The notes: a model not told the origin generated them from the letters alone. Shown: positions 35,193 through 45,036, numbered from the stretch's first letter. The stretch: 64,000 nucleotides of DNA from JAHQVK01 sp036788295 (GCA_036788295.1 DAIQNR010000002.1:62001-126000), one strand, 5' to 3'. Made by a program: numbers and translations.

Positions 35193-38100
35193 GTGTCGTC
35201 GTCGCGCGCCACCCTCTGCCTGCTGCTGTTCGCTCTCGGCTGCGGGGGTCGCAGCAGCGGTCCCGAGCCGTCCCGCTGCCCTTCCGCTGATTCGGCGGAT
35301 TCGGCGGAGGGCTGCCCCTGCCGCGCCGCCCTGGACTGCCCCTTCGGCCAGATTTGCGCGGACGGGCTCTGCGCGCGCCCGGGCTCGATCCCCGGAGATC
35401 TGCCGTTTGGTGCCGTCTGCGCCGAGGACCGAGACTGCCGGTCCGCGCGCTGCGTGCCCGCGGGCGACGGCAGCTACGGCCGATGCAGTGTGGATTGCGG
35501 CGCCTGTCCGGCGGGGTCGCGGTGCACGGGGGGCGCCTGCGTGGTCGATGCTCCGCGGATCTGCTTGCCCTGCGACAGCGACATCGACTGCCACCCGTCC
35601 GGCGGCGACCGGTGCGTAGAGGGGCGGTGTCTCGCCGCCTGCGACGAGGGCCGGTGCCCGCAGGGCACCGAGTGCCAGGCGGTCCCGTCGGCGCAGTGCG
35701 CGCCCTCGCTCGGCTGCGATGTGTGCGCCCCGGGCTTCGCTCGGACGTGCCAGCGCGGCGCGTGTTTCGGCCAGGAGCTCTGCGGCCGAGACGGCGTCTT
35801 CGGGGCGTGCGACGCCCCCGCCGCGGCGAGCGAGCGATGCACCGGGCGCGACGACGACTGCGATGGGCGGGTCGACGAAGAGGACCCGAAGCTCGAGCGT
35901 CCCGAAGGCTACCCCGCATGCCGGATCGGGGACGCCCCGGGGTGCTCGGGGGCGTGGGTCTGCGCTGGCGCCGAGGGCTGGCGCTGCGAGCCGACCGAGC
36001 CCCGAGCCGAGCTCTGCAATGGGCTCGACGACGACTGCGACGGCGAGGTGGACGAGGACTTTCGCGACGAGCAGGGGCGCTACGTGGACGCCGCCCACTG
36101 CGGCGGGTGCGGGCAGGACTGCCGCACGGCCGTCGGCGACCTCGATCCGGGCCCGGACGCGGTCGCCTGCGTAGTCATCGCTGGGACCCCACGCTGCGTT
36201 CCCCGCCTGTGCGCCCCGGGCTTTGCGCCCGGCCCGGCGCCGGGCACGGACGGTCCGGCGGTCGCGTGCTGGCCGGTCGAGCCGGTGCAGTGCCTCGAGT
36301 GCGGCCGGGACGCCGATTGCGGCTTTCCGAGCCACCGCTGCGTGCTCCACGGGGACGATCCGGCCGGAGGCTGCAGGCAGGGCTGCGGCCCGGACGCGCC
36401 GATTCCCGGCTGCACCGGTGAGACGGGGGTTCGAGGCTGCTGCCCGGAGGGGAGCACCTGCACCGAGCACGAGGGGGCGCTCGTGTGCGCGCCGGACAGC
36501 CTCAGCTGCGGCTGCGGTCCGGGCCGGGAGGGGGCCACCCGGCCGTGCCTTCGCGCCGGAGGGGGCGGCGCCGAGTGCCTGGGGGCGTCGGAGTGCCGGT
36601 TGGACGGGCTCGTCCATCGGTGGTCGCAGTGCGAGGCGGGCGAGGTGACCCGCGAGGTCTGCAACGGCCTCGACGACAACTGCGACGGGCAGGTGGACGA
36701 GGGCTTCTTCGACACCCGCGGCACCGGCGCCTACGACACCGACGAGCACTGCGGGGCCTGCTTTCGAAGCTGCACGGTCCTACCGAACGCCGACGGGTTC
36801 TGCGACCCGGCGGCAGGGCCGGGTTGCGGCATTCTCCGGTGCCGCACCGGCCGGCTCGCCGGCGGCGGTCTCTGTCTCACCGACGGGGACTGCGGGCCGC
36901 CGGGTTCTCGGTGCGATCCGATCCACCGGCAGTGCACGCGGGCCTGCCTCACCGATGGGGACTGCGGCGGGGGGCGGTGCGTGAACGGCCGCTGCGGGGA
37001 GCGCTGCACCTCGGACGCCGCTTGCCTCGCCCGCTACGGCGCCCCTTCGGTGTGCCGCGGCGGCACCTGCGCGGTCGAGTACCGCTACCTGGATCTCGAC
37101 CAGGACCCCGCAAATGGCTGCGAGTGCCCCATCGCCCCCATCCCCGACGCGCCCACGGTCTACCCGGCGTACCCGCAGGCGGGGGCCCCGGCGCCCGACC
37201 GCGACTGCGACGGAGTCGACGGCGACGCCAACCGCTCCTTGTTCGTGCGGGCGGGAGCCAACGGGAACGGGACACGGGCGCGGCCGTTCGGGACCGTGGC
37301 GGAGGCGATGGTGGCCTTCGATCCGGCCCGGCACCGAACGATCCTCGTGGCGGCAGGGACCTATCCGGAGACCTTGCGCCTTCGGGGCGGCGTCGAGGTC
37401 CACGGGGGCTACGCCTCCGACTTCGGGCGCCGGGACGTGGCCGCGCTCCCGACCGCGCTCAGCCCCCCGTCCGGGCCCGCGCTCGTCGCCGAGCGCCTCG
37501 GTGCGCCGGCCCGGGTCGCCGGCTTGTCGCTCGTCGCCCCCGACGTCGGCGAGCGGGCGCGCCCGGGCGAGGATGGCCGGGCCTCGGTCGCGGTCCGGGT
37601 CGACGACGCCCCCGGGCTCGTCCTTCAGAACGTCGTCATCCGGGCTGGGGCTGGGGCCGACGGCGGCGCTGGCGCCGCTGGCGGCGACGGGGCCGCCGGC
37701 GCGGGCGGAGGGCTGGGGCTCGGCTCGGCGGAATGCTCGAGCGCGAGCTGCTTCGGAGAGCGGCAGCCCGGCGGGAGCGGTGGCCGCAATGCGTCTTGCG
37801 CGGCGGCCAACGGCACCCCGGGCGCGGACTCGATCGGCGGCCAGAGCCCCCAGCCCTACACCTTGCCGCTCGGCCGCAACGGCCGGGGGGGAAGCAACGC
37901 GACCTACAGCAACGGCAGCGACCCGAGCTTCGCCCAGTTCTGCAAGTACGATTGCTCCGTCCCCGCGTCGCTCGACGGCGGATCGGCCCGTCCCGGAGAG
38001 GCCGGCCAGGGAGGCACCGGCGGGCGAGGGTGCGGCCGACCGGAAGGCCAGGTCGGGCCCGGCGGATGGTCGCCGCTCGACCGGGCGACGGCGGGCACCG

Positions 38101-38675
38101 CCGGTCGGGACGGCCAGGGAGGTGGGGGCGGCGGGGCCGGAGGCGGCGTCCGCAACGCCAACGGACCGGGCTGCACGGTGGGCCAGAGGGTGGGCGATCT
38201 CGGCGCCACCGGCGGCGGCGGCGGCGGCGGCGGCTGCGGCGGGTCCGCCGGGGGAGGAGGGGGCCACGGCGGGGCTTCGATCGGGATCCTCGTCATCCGC
38301 GGACCGCCGCCTCGCCTAGTGGGGAGCGTCGTCGAGCTCGGTCGAGGGGGGCGCGGCGGGGCCGGCGGCCCGGGAGGGCGAGGCGGAACCGCCGGCCCCG
38401 GGGGTCTCGGCGGACGATCGGGGCCACCGGCCTGGTGCGCGGGCAACGGCGGCCGCGGCGGTCGCGGCGGCGACGGCGGCGGCGGCGGCGGCGGTGGCGG
38501 CGGCTGCGGGGGGCCGAGCTTCGGCGTAGCTGGGGGGCTCGGCGGTTTTGCCCCCGAGGCGACCGTGTTCTTGGGCCTCGGCCAGGGCGGGGGCGGCGGC
38601 AGCGGTGGCCGCTCCCCGGTGGGAGCCGACGGCGGACCGGGCGCTGACGCGCCGAGCCGGGAGGTGGCGCGATGA
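35193..38675 (+). CDS. Giant Cys-rich, MopE-motif, Gly-rich lipoprotein (copy 1)
   Basis: 1160 residues from GTG at 35193, giving the lipoprotein signal RATLCLLLFALGC. Residues about 30-640 are very Cys-rich and include putative metal-binding MopE-type motifs (RDDDCDGRVDEED, NGLDDDCDGEVDEDF, NGLDDNCDGQVDEGF, DRDCDGVDGD). Residues about 680-800 resemble a parallel beta-helix/DUF1565 start (LFVRAGANGNGTRARPFGTV, VHGGYASDFGRRD). From about 805 the protein is dominated by GG-rich repeats (GGGGGGGGCGG, GGRGGRGGDGGGG). In Methylococcus MopE such motifs are linked to metal binding at the surface. It overlaps the next, paralogous gene by ATGA. A surface-exposed, possibly metal-binding stalk is inferred. 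Confidence 0.87.
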   Translation: MSSSRATLCLLLFALGCGGRSSGPEPSRCPSADSADSAEGCPCRAALDCPFGQICADGLCARPGSIPGDLPFGAVCAEDRDCRSARCVPAGDGSYGRCSVDCGACPAGSRCTGGACVVDAPRICLPCDSDIDCHPSGGDRCVEGRCLAACDEGRCPQGTECQAVPSAQCAPSLGCDVCAPGFARTCQRGACFGQELCGRDGVFGACDAPAAASERCTGRDDDCDGRVDEEDPKLERPEGYPACRIGDAPGCSGAWVCAGAEGWRCEPTEPRAELCNGLDDDCDGEVDEDFRDEQGRYVDAAHCGGCGQDCRTAVGDLDPGPDAVACVVIAGTPRCVPRLCAPGFAPGPAPGTDGPAVACWPVEPVQCLECGRDADCGFPSHRCVLHGDDPAGGCRQGCGPDAPIPGCTGETGVRGCCPEGSTCTEHEGALVCAPDSLSCGCGPGREGATRPCLRAGGGGAECLGASECRLDGLVHRWSQCEAGEVTREVCNGLDDNCDGQVDEGFFDTRGTGAYDTDEHCGACFRSCTVLPNADGFCDPAAGPGCGILRCRTGRLAGGGLCLTDGDCGPPGSRCDPIHRQCTRACLTDGDCGGGRCVNGRCGERCTSDAACLARYGAPSVCRGGTCAVEYRYLDLDQDPANGCECPIAPIPDAPTVYPAYPQAGAPAPDRDCDGVDGDANRSLFVRAGANGNGTRARPFGTVAEAMVAFDPARHRTILVAAGTYPETLRLRGGVEVHGGYASDFGRRDVAALPTALSPPSGPALVAERLGAPARVAGLSLVAPDVGERARPGEDGRASVAVRVDDAPGLVLQNVVIRAGAGADGGAGAAGGDGAAGAGGGLGLGSAECSSASCFGERQPGGSGGRNASCAAANGTPGADSIGGQSPQPYTLPLGRNGRGGSNATYSNGSDPSFAQFCKYDCSVPASLDGGSARPGEAGQGGTGGRGCGRPEGQVGPGGWSPLDRATAGTAGRDGQGGGGGGAGGGVRNANGPGCTVGQRVGDLGATGGGGGGGGCGGSAGGGGGHGGASIGILVIRGPPPRLVGSVVELGRGGRGGAGGPGGRGGTAGPGGLGGRSGPPAWCAGNGGRGGRGGDGGGGGGGGGGCGGPSFGVAGGLGGFAPEATVFLGLGQGGGGGSGGRSPVGADGGPGADAPSREVAR

Positions 38676-41530
38676 CCCCCGTCTTTCTCCGTCCGCTTCG
38701 CGACGTTTTTCCCGCTTTCGCCCTTCTGCTCGCGCTGCTCGCCGGGTGCTCGAGGACGGCGGTCGAGCCCGGCCCGTGCGTGGGCGAGGCCTGCCCATGC
38801 GTGTTCGACACCGACTGCCCCGGGGAGCGATTGTGCGTCGATTCGGTGTGTCTTCGCCGCATCGACCTCGATCGATGCCTCGAGCAGGGCCGACAGCCCG
38901 AGCGGTGCAACGGATTCGACGACGACTGCAACGGGCTCGTCGATGACGGCCTCTCGCCCCGGCCGTGCGCCCGATCCTCCGCGGGGAGGACATGCGAAGG
39001 GGTCGAGCGGTGCGGAGGCCGCGCCGGCTGGACCTGCGACGCGGCCGAGCCGGCTGACGAGCGCTGCAACGGCCGGGACGACGACTGCGACGGCGTGGTG
39101 GACGGCCCGTTCGCGACGGGCCCATTCGTAGACGGCATCGGGCAGTACGCGACCGTCGCCCACTGCGGGGGGTGCGGGCGCGACTGCGACCGGCTCATCC
39201 CCGAGGCGCTCGAGACCGCGTGCGTGGACGGCCCGTCCGGGTTCGCGTGCCGAGCGGTGCGCTGCCCGGACGGGCTCGTGCCCGAGGGCGACCGCTGCCT
39301 CACCAGGCCGGATCCGCTGTGCCGCCCGTGCCAGCGGGACGCGGACTGCCCCGGACGGGGGAGCCGCTGCCTCGAGCTCGCCGAGGGCGAGCGGGCGTGC
39401 GGGGCGCCATGCGGCGGGGAGATTGGCTGCCCGCTCGGGTTTCGGTGCGAACGGGGCCAGTGCGAGCCGTCCTCCGGCAGCTGCGCTTGCACCGAGGACC
39501 AAGCCGGCGCGACCCGCTCGTGCCGGGTGGAGCCGATCTGCGATGGTTTTCAGACCTGTGTGCGGGGGCCGGTCGGCTTCGCGTGGAGCGACTGCGACAT
39601 CTCCGCCTCGCGGGAGACGTGCGACGGCCTCGACAACGACTGCGACGGCATACCCGACGACCCGTTTGTGGACGAAGACGGGCGCTACGTCACCGACGAG
39701 CACTGCGGGGTCTGCAACCAGGACTGCACCCGTCGGTGGTCGGCGGCGCGGGACAAGGCGATCGGCGCCTGCGATCCGAGCCTCCCGGTGCCGGCGTGCG
39801 TGATCGCGGCCTGCGTCGTCGAAGAGGTGGGCGGTGTGCTCTACGAGTGGGTGGACGTGAACGGCGACCCGATCGATGGGTGCGAGTGCCGGCGCCGGGC
39901 CGGCAATTCGACCATCGATCCGCCCGACCTTCCCCCGAGGCCGGGCGAGCCGGCGGTCTTCGAGGACGAAAATTGCGACGGCATCGACGGCGTCATCGAA
40001 GACGCGATCTTCGTGTGGGCCGGCGCTCCGCCCGGCGGGGACGGCAGCCTAGCCAGCCCGGTCCGCACGGTGGAGGAGGGGCTCAGGCGGCGCCGGAGCG
40101 GGTCGAGACCGTACGTCTTGGTGGCGGAGGGCCGGTACGAGGAGACGGTCGTGCTCGCGGACGGCGATGTCCTGCACGGCGGCTATGCATCCGATTTTCG
40201 AAGCCGGGACGTGCTCCGTTTTCCCTCGGTGGTCCGTCCTCGATCCGGCCCGGCGCTCGTCGCCACCGGCGTTCGCTCGGCCCGGGTGGCCGGCCTTCAC
40301 CTGCTGGGCCCCGACATCGTCGCCGCCCCGGCGGAAGGCACCCCAGGGCAGAGCACGGTCGCGGTGCTGCTGCGGGCGTCCTCAGTCGAGCTCATCGGAT
40401 GCGTCATCGAGGGCGGCCGGGCCGGGGCCGGAGGCCGGGGCGTCTCGGGGGCACGCGGCTTCGGTCGCCTGGGCAGCACCGAGCTCGACGGCCAGTCCGG
40501 CGACCCAGGACGGCGGCAGACCGGCCCGTGCCCCGGGAACGCGGTCGCCTCCGGCGGGGCCGGAGGGCAAAACCGGGCCTGCGGCGCAGGCGGCCGGCGC
40601 GGAGGCGAGGCCCGGTGCCCGGTGTTCGACATCGAGCGCGTCCCGACCGTCGGAGCGCAGGCCGCCCACCGGGCCCCGACCGTGGGCGGCGACGGTGAGG
40701 GCGGGTACGACTGGAGCTTCGATCGGCTCAGCGGCTCCTCCTGCTCCCACGCCACCGAGAGCGGCTTTCCGACCCAGCTGCAAGACCACACCGGGGTGGA
40801 TGGACGGGACGGCGGGGATGGGGCCCCGGGCGGCGAGGGATCGGCTTGCACCTTGGCGTTCGGAGAGCTCGCGCAAGGTGATTTGCGGACGGTGCCAGGG
40901 TCCGCCGGAGAGCCGGGCGCGCCGGGCCAGGCCGGAGGCGGAGGGGGCGCGGGGGGCGGCACGGCTCGCTTCTTCCGCGGCCCCGGCGATTGCGCCGCCC
41001 ATGAGCTCGGAGGCGCCGGAGGCGGTGGCGGCGCCGGTGGCTGCGGCGGGCAGGGCGGCGGCGGCGGCGAGGGGGGCGGCGCTTCGGTGGCGGTTCGCTT
41101 GGTCGGCGCAGGGTCGGTGCTTCGCGACAACCGCGTCGTTCTCGGGGTCGGCGGCGGCGGCGGCGACGGCGGCTTCGGCGGTCCCGGCGGCTCCGGCGGC
41201 CGAGGAGGCGCCGGTGGAGGGCCGACCACCTGGAGCGGCGGGGGCGGAGGCGATGGCGGTGATGGGGGCAACGGGGGCCCGGGCGGAGGCGGAGGCGGAG
41301 GCTGCGGCGGCGCCGCTCTGGGCGTTTTGGCCATCGGCTTCGACGCGCGCGGCATGCAGGCCGAAAACGACTTCATCGGGCGAGAGCGGGGCGGAGCCGG
41401 AGGCAGCGGCGGTGGAGGCCGGGGGGCCAATGGCGGAACCCGGGCCATTCTGTCTGCTTTCCCCTGCGGCGCGGGCTGCCCGGCCGGGACCGGCTGCGGG
41501 ACGGCCGGCTTGTGCTGGCCGCTGCCCTGA
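38672..41530 (+). CDS. Giant Cys-rich, MopE-motif, Gly-rich lipoprotein (copy 2)
   Basis: 952 residues. ATG at 38672 overlaps the stop of copy 1 (ATGA), so translation is coupled. Lipoprotein signal FALLLALLAGC. The architecture repeats copy 1: a Cys-rich part with NGFDDDCNGLVDD, NGRDDDCDGVVDG, DGLDNDCDGIPDD and DENCDGIDG (about 70-440); a beta-helix start (IFVWAGAPPGGDGSLASPVR, LHGGYASDFRSRDV); then Gly-rich repeats (GGQGGGGGEGGGASV, GGGGDGGDGGNGGPGGGG) ending with a short Cys-rich tail (CGAGCPAGTGCGTAGLC). The shared order and the same HGGYASDF motif show tandem duplication followed by divergence. Probably exported to the same cell-surface structure as copy 1. Confidence 0.87.
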   Translation: MTPVFLRPLRDVFPAFALLLALLAGCSRTAVEPGPCVGEACPCVFDTDCPGERLCVDSVCLRRIDLDRCLEQGRQPERCNGFDDDCNGLVDDGLSPRPCARSSAGRTCEGVERCGGRAGWTCDAAEPADERCNGRDDDCDGVVDGPFATGPFVDGIGQYATVAHCGGCGRDCDRLIPEALETACVDGPSGFACRAVRCPDGLVPEGDRCLTRPDPLCRPCQRDADCPGRGSRCLELAEGERACGAPCGGEIGCPLGFRCERGQCEPSSGSCACTEDQAGATRSCRVEPICDGFQTCVRGPVGFAWSDCDISASRETCDGLDNDCDGIPDDPFVDEDGRYVTDEHCGVCNQDCTRRWSAARDKAIGACDPSLPVPACVIAACVVEEVGGVLYEWVDVNGDPIDGCECRRRAGNSTIDPPDLPPRPGEPAVFEDENCDGIDGVIEDAIFVWAGAPPGGDGSLASPVRTVEEGLRRRRSGSRPYVLVAEGRYEETVVLADGDVLHGGYASDFRSRDVLRFPSVVRPRSGPALVATGVRSARVAGLHLLGPDIVAAPAEGTPGQSTVAVLLRASSVELIGCVIEGGRAGAGGRGVSGARGFGRLGSTELDGQSGDPGRRQTGPCPGNAVASGGAGGQNRACGAGGRRGGEARCPVFDIERVPTVGAQAAHRAPTVGGDGEGGYDWSFDRLSGSSCSHATESGFPTQLQDHTGVDGRDGGDGAPGGEGSACTLAFGELAQGDLRTVPGSAGEPGAPGQAGGGGGAGGGTARFFRGPGDCAAHELGGAGGGGGAGGCGGQGGGGGEGGGASVAVRLVGAGSVLRDNRVVLGVGGGGGDGGFGGPGGSGGRGGAGGGPTTWSGGGGGDGGDGGNGGPGGGGGGGCGGAALGVLAIGFDARGMQAENDFIGRERGGAGGSGGGGRGANGGTRAILSAFPCGAGCPAGTGCGTAGLCWPLP

Positions 41531-41599
41531 CCTCACCGCTGCCCTCACCGGATCGCTGGGGACGAACCGCACATCCGGGCCGTGGGCGTCGTTGCCCGG

Positions 41600-41938
41600 T
41601 CAGGAGGGTGCGGACAGCTTCAGCCCGGCCACCCCGAGCGCGACCACCAAGACGAAGACCGCCTGCAGTGGGGTGAGCCGGTCACCCAGGATGACGTGAC
41701 CCACCAGGGCGATGAGAACGGTGCCCACCCCTGCCCACACCGCGTAGGCGATGCCGACGCTCAGCTGCTTGATCACCAGCGAGACGCAGAAGAACGAGGC
41801 GCCGTAGAACAGCAGCATCACCGCGGCGGCGGCGTGGTTCCGAAACCCGTCGGAGAGCTTCAGGAACGTCGTGCCGGCGACCTCGAGCAGGATGGCGCAC
41901 GCCAGGATGAGCCAGGGATTCGTCGGCACCGCCACCAA
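41600..41938 (-). CDS. Small multidrug resistance (SMR) family transporter
   Basis: 112 residues, four membrane helices. ILLEVAGTTFLKLSDGF carries the essential glutamate (Glu19 here, Glu14 in EmrE). IAYAVWAGVGTVLIALVG and LTPLQAVFVLVVALGVAGLKL are the helix-2/3 and helix-4 signatures of the EmrE/QacC branch. It exchanges protons for quaternary amines or lipophilic cations as an antiparallel dimer in the inner membrane. TTG 41938, GTG 41935 or GTG 41929 can all serve as start; the last is the likeliest if length is compared with EmrE (110). The gene stands alone, convergent with the giant lipoprotein genes. Confidence 0.92.
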   Translation of the reverse strand: MVAVPTNPWLILACAILLEVAGTTFLKLSDGFRNHAAAAVMLLFYGASFFCVSLVIKQLSVGIAYAVWAGVGTVLIALVGHVILGDRLTPLQAVFVLVVALGVAGLKLSAPS

Positions 41939-42238
41939 GGTCGACAGAGGCCTTCACCCCCGCCTCGGGGTCAAGCCTCCAGCCCCGTTGCCGAGGTCCG
42001 CGGCGGAGATCGGCGGTGCTCGAGGCAGGGTTTGGGGGGAGGGCGACGACGCCCGATCTCTCCTGGGCGTCGCTCTCGGCGCACCGAGAGGCGGTCCGAC
42101 CGGGGAGGCTCGGAGTCGGGGGTCGCTCGCGCCGAGTTCGCGCCGAGCTCCAGCTCCGACGTCGGTGGCCGACCGCGCTCGGTGGCGCACGGTCGTCCGC
42201 TTGGCCCCGGGCATCGGGTCGTGGTGTGCCTTCGCGCC
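41939..42238. other. Divergent intergenic region, no gene seen
   Basis: About 300 GC-rich bases between the SMR transporter and the trypsin-like protease. The frame of the protease remains open but yields Arg/Ser-rich sequence without conservation. No obvious hairpin or promoter hexamers are seen. Confidence 0.35.
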
Positions 42239-43489
42239 ATGGCTCGCGCTCTTGCTTGCACCGCTGCTCTGGTGGCCCTCGCCTGCGGCGGCGATCCGGC
42301 CCCGGCGGGCTCGGTCTCGACCTCGATCATCAACGGAGAGGCCTGCGGGGCGGAGGTCGAGCCCACCGCGGTGGCGCTGCTCGTCGACGCGGTGCTCGAG
42401 GTCCCGTTCTTTGGCAGCATCCCCCTTCGCACGGTGGTCTGCACCGGCACGCTCATAGCGCCCGACACGGTCCTGACCGCGGCCCACTGCCTCGACGCTC
42501 GCGTGCTCGGGCAGGGAGTTGCGGAGGTGAACGATCCCCGGTTCTTCGTCACCTCGACCGCCGACCTCGAGGGATTCGTGTTTGCGGACGGGATGGGCAC
42601 CATGCCGTTTCCGAGCGACGCCATCGAGGCCTCGGGTTTCGTTTTGCACGAGGGCTTCGCGATCGAGGAGTGGACGGAGGTCAACGGCCCGGGGAAGTTC
42701 GATGACATCGGGCTCGTGTTTCTCGAGCGGGCGGTCCGAGGGGTGGAGCCGGAGCGGGTCGTGACCGAAGCAGAAGCCTCGGCGCTCCGGACCGGCGCCT
42801 CGGTGCGCATCGCCGGATGGGGGGCTCAAACCGAGCAGACCGGGACCCTCCTGATGCCGCCCCCTCGGGGCAGCGTGGGCCGAAAGGTCTGCGGCGACGC
42901 GTTCATCGGCGAGGTGGGGCAGTGGGAGTTCCAGGTCGGGAGCGACCAGGCGAGCACGCGAAAGTGCCGGGGAGACTCCGGGGGCCCCACCTACCTCGAG
43001 GTGGCACCTGGGACGCCGTTTCCTCGGCGGGTGGTCGGGGTGACCTCCCACGCCTACGACGCTTCGCTGTGCGCCCGGGGCGGCATCGATACCAGGGTCG
43101 ACGCGTACCTCGGCTGGCTCGACCAGCGGATGCGAGACGCGTGCGCCGCCGGCGAGCGGGTGTGGTGCGACGTGCCCGGCTTGATCCCCCCGGACGCGCC
43201 GGCCGTCGCCCCGGTCGTCGATCGGACCGACGCGGGCGTGCCGGACGTCTCCGCGGCAGACGCCAGCACGACCGACGTCTCCGCGGAGCGGGACGAGGCG
43301 GCCCTCGACGCTGGAGCGATCCACTCGCCCGGTCTCGACGCCGGCCGAACGGGGGCCGGCGCGCGGCTCAGCGCCGACGACGGGGGATGCCGGGGGGTTC
43401 CCTCGTCGTCCGGTCCGTGGCTCCTCGCGCTGCTCGCGCTCGGACGTCGCTCGGGTCTGCGGGTGGCGGACCGGAACCGGGGCTGGTAG
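42239..43489 (+). CDS. Trypsin-like serine protease lipoprotein with MYXO-CTERM-like tail
   Basis: 416 residues from ATG at 42239. The signal ARALACTAALVALAC is lipidated at Cys16. The S1 protease domain (about 29-300) starts at SIINGEACG and has the complete triad: His83 (TAAHC), Asp156 (KFDDIGLV) and Ser247 (CRGDSGGP). After a 60-residue Asp/Ala/Ser-rich linker comes GGCRGVPSSSGPWLLALLALG and a basic end, closely matching the tail of the CARDB protein at 5655-9035 and resembling MYXO-CTERM. It is likely held on the cell surface and released or active there. A propeptide is not obvious, since IINGE lies close to the N-terminus. Confidence 0.9.
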   Translation: MARALACTAALVALACGGDPAPAGSVSTSIINGEACGAEVEPTAVALLVDAVLEVPFFGSIPLRTVVCTGTLIAPDTVLTAAHCLDARVLGQGVAEVNDPRFFVTSTADLEGFVFADGMGTMPFPSDAIEASGFVLHEGFAIEEWTEVNGPGKFDDIGLVFLERAVRGVEPERVVTEAEASALRTGASVRIAGWGAQTEQTGTLLMPPPRGSVGRKVCGDAFIGEVGQWEFQVGSDQASTRKCRGDSGGPTYLEVAPGTPFPRRVVGVTSHAYDASLCARGGIDTRVDAYLGWLDQRMRDACAAGERVWCDVPGLIPPDAPAVAPVVDRTDAGVPDVSAADASTTDVSAERDEAALDAGAIHSPGLDAGRTGAGARLSADDGGCRGVPSSSGPWLLALLALGRRSGLRVADRNRGW

Positions 43490-43510
43490 GCACCATCGCC
43501 GGGGGGCTGG

Positions 43511-45016
43511 TTGGAGGCGAAGGATCGATCGTACACGACCGCGCAGGCGGCTGGGCTGTGGGCTGGGCTCGCCCTCGCCGGCCTCTTCATCGTCTTTGCC
43601 GACCACATCCCCCGGCCCGATGGTCTCGAGCCGGTTGCCCTGCGGCTGCTCGGGGTCGCGGCGCTCGTCGCCGTGTGGTGGGTCACCGAGGCCCTTCCCC
43701 TCGGGGCGACCGCGCTGGTCCCAGCCGCGGCGTTCCCGCTGCTCGACATCATGTCCGCCGGAGACGTGAGCCGGCACTACACCTCCCCGGTGGTGATGCT
43801 GTTGCTCGGCGGCTTCTTGCTCGCGCTCGCGGTGGAGCGGTCGGGGGTCCACCGGCGGATGGCGCTCCATGTGCTGCTTCGGGTGGGCACGTCGCCTCGG
43901 CGCCTCGTCCTCGGGTTCGCGGTGGCGGCGGCGGCGCTCTCGATGTGGATCAGCAACACCGCGACCGCCCTGGTGATGATGCCGGTCGCACTCGCGATCG
44001 CCGACCGCGCCTTCGACGGCGAGGTGAGCTCCCGGGACGCCCGCTCCTTCGCCATCGCGATTCTCCTCGCGACCGGCTACGGAGCTTCTGTCGGCGGCAT
44101 GGGGACCCCAGTGGGGACGCCGCCGAACCTCATCGCGCTTCGGGCGCTCGACAACCACGGCGGCGCCTCGTTCACGTTCGTGACCTGGGCGGCGCTGTCC
44201 GTGCCGGTGGTCGTCGTGCTCGTCCCCGTGATCGCGTACGCGCTCACTCGGTTCTACCCAAAGGTGCCGCTCGAGCTGCCGCTCGGGGCCGAGTCGGCGC
44301 TTCGGGCCGACCTCTCCGGGCTCGGTCGGTGGCGCCCATCCGAGCTGCGCTCGGTCGCGGTGTTCGGCATCGCCGCGCTCCTTTGGATCACGAGGCCGGA
44401 CCTGCCGCTCGGCGAGTCGTTGACCGTCTCCGGCTGGGCGAGTCGGCTCGGGTTGACGGGGACCCACGACGGGGCGGTCGCGGTTGCGGTCGCGCTGCTC
44501 GCGTTTGCGCTGCCCTCGGGCGAAGGGGACGGAGAGCGGCTGCTGCCGTGGTCCACCGCTCTGAAGGTGCCGTGGGGCCTCGTTTTGCTGTTCGGCGGCG
44601 GGGTCGCTTTGTCGGAGGGCTTCGAGCGCACCGGTCTGTCGGGGTGGCTCGGAACCGAGCTCGCGCGGATCGCGTCCGACTCGCTCCCGGCGTTCATCGC
44701 CCTGGTCACCTTCGCCGGCAGCTTCGGTACCGAGGTGATGAGCAACACCGCGCTCGCGAACATATTGATGCCGATCCTCGCCGCCACGGCGGGTCAGGCG
44801 AACATCGATCCGCGGGCGCTGCTCTGGCCGGCCGCGCTCGCCTGCTCTTGCGCGTTCATGATGCCCGCGGCCACGGGACCCAACGCGATCGTGTTCGGGT
44901 CGGGGCGGATCCAGATCATCGAGATGGTCCGGGCCGGGTTCATCATCAACTGGATGGCGTGGGCTGTGATCGTGGTCGCGGCCCTTCTTGGCTTTGCCGA
45001 GTTGCGCGAACCCTAG
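43511..45016 (+). CDS. SLC13/DASS-family sodium-coupled anion symporter
   Basis: 501 residues from TTG at 43511, about 11 membrane segments in two inverted repeats. The two conserved Ser-Asn-Thr motifs that form the sodium and carboxylate sites are present: MWISNTATALVMMP (near 145-158) and VMSNTALANILMP (near 415-427). Also seen are GMGTPVGTPPNLIALR and SCAFMMPAATGPNAIVFGSG, as in VcINDY and bacterial dicarboxylate transporters. Expected to import succinate, malate or a similar anion across the inner membrane. It follows the protease gene by 21 bases and precedes a small lipoprotein, but functional coupling is not evident. Confidence 0.92.
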   Translation: MEAKDRSYTTAQAAGLWAGLALAGLFIVFADHIPRPDGLEPVALRLLGVAALVAVWWVTEALPLGATALVPAAAFPLLDIMSAGDVSRHYTSPVVMLLLGGFLLALAVERSGVHRRMALHVLLRVGTSPRRLVLGFAVAAAALSMWISNTATALVMMPVALAIADRAFDGEVSSRDARSFAIAILLATGYGASVGGMGTPVGTPPNLIALRALDNHGGASFTFVTWAALSVPVVVVLVPVIAYALTRFYPKVPLELPLGAESALRADLSGLGRWRPSELRSVAVFGIAALLWITRPDLPLGESLTVSGWASRLGLTGTHDGAVAVAVALLAFALPSGEGDGERLLPWSTALKVPWGLVLLFGGGVALSEGFERTGLSGWLGTELARIASDSLPAFIALVTFAGSFGTEVMSNTALANILMPILAATAGQANIDPRALLWPAALACSCAFMMPAATGPNAIVFGSGRIQIIEMVRAGFIINWMAWAVIVVAALLGFAELREP

Positions 45017-45036
45017 CCCTCGACGACACTAGGTCC

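Noticed and set aside
33198..36749. A single very long minus-strand gene covering the SDR and the Cys-rich lipoprotein
   Set aside because: Its upstream part is the antisense of the giant Cys-rich lipoprotein gene and crosses the SDR in another frame. Only the 3' end corresponds to a credible gene with its own start at 34099.
35100..41530. Long Pro-rich minus-strand frames opposite the Gly-rich proteins
   Set aside because: They mirror GGC/GGN codons on the coding strand, and the plus strand has signal peptides and family motifs.
41582..42238. N-terminal extension of the trypsin-like protease
   Set aside because: Arg/Ser-rich sequence antisense to the SMR gene; the lipoprotein signal starts at 42239.
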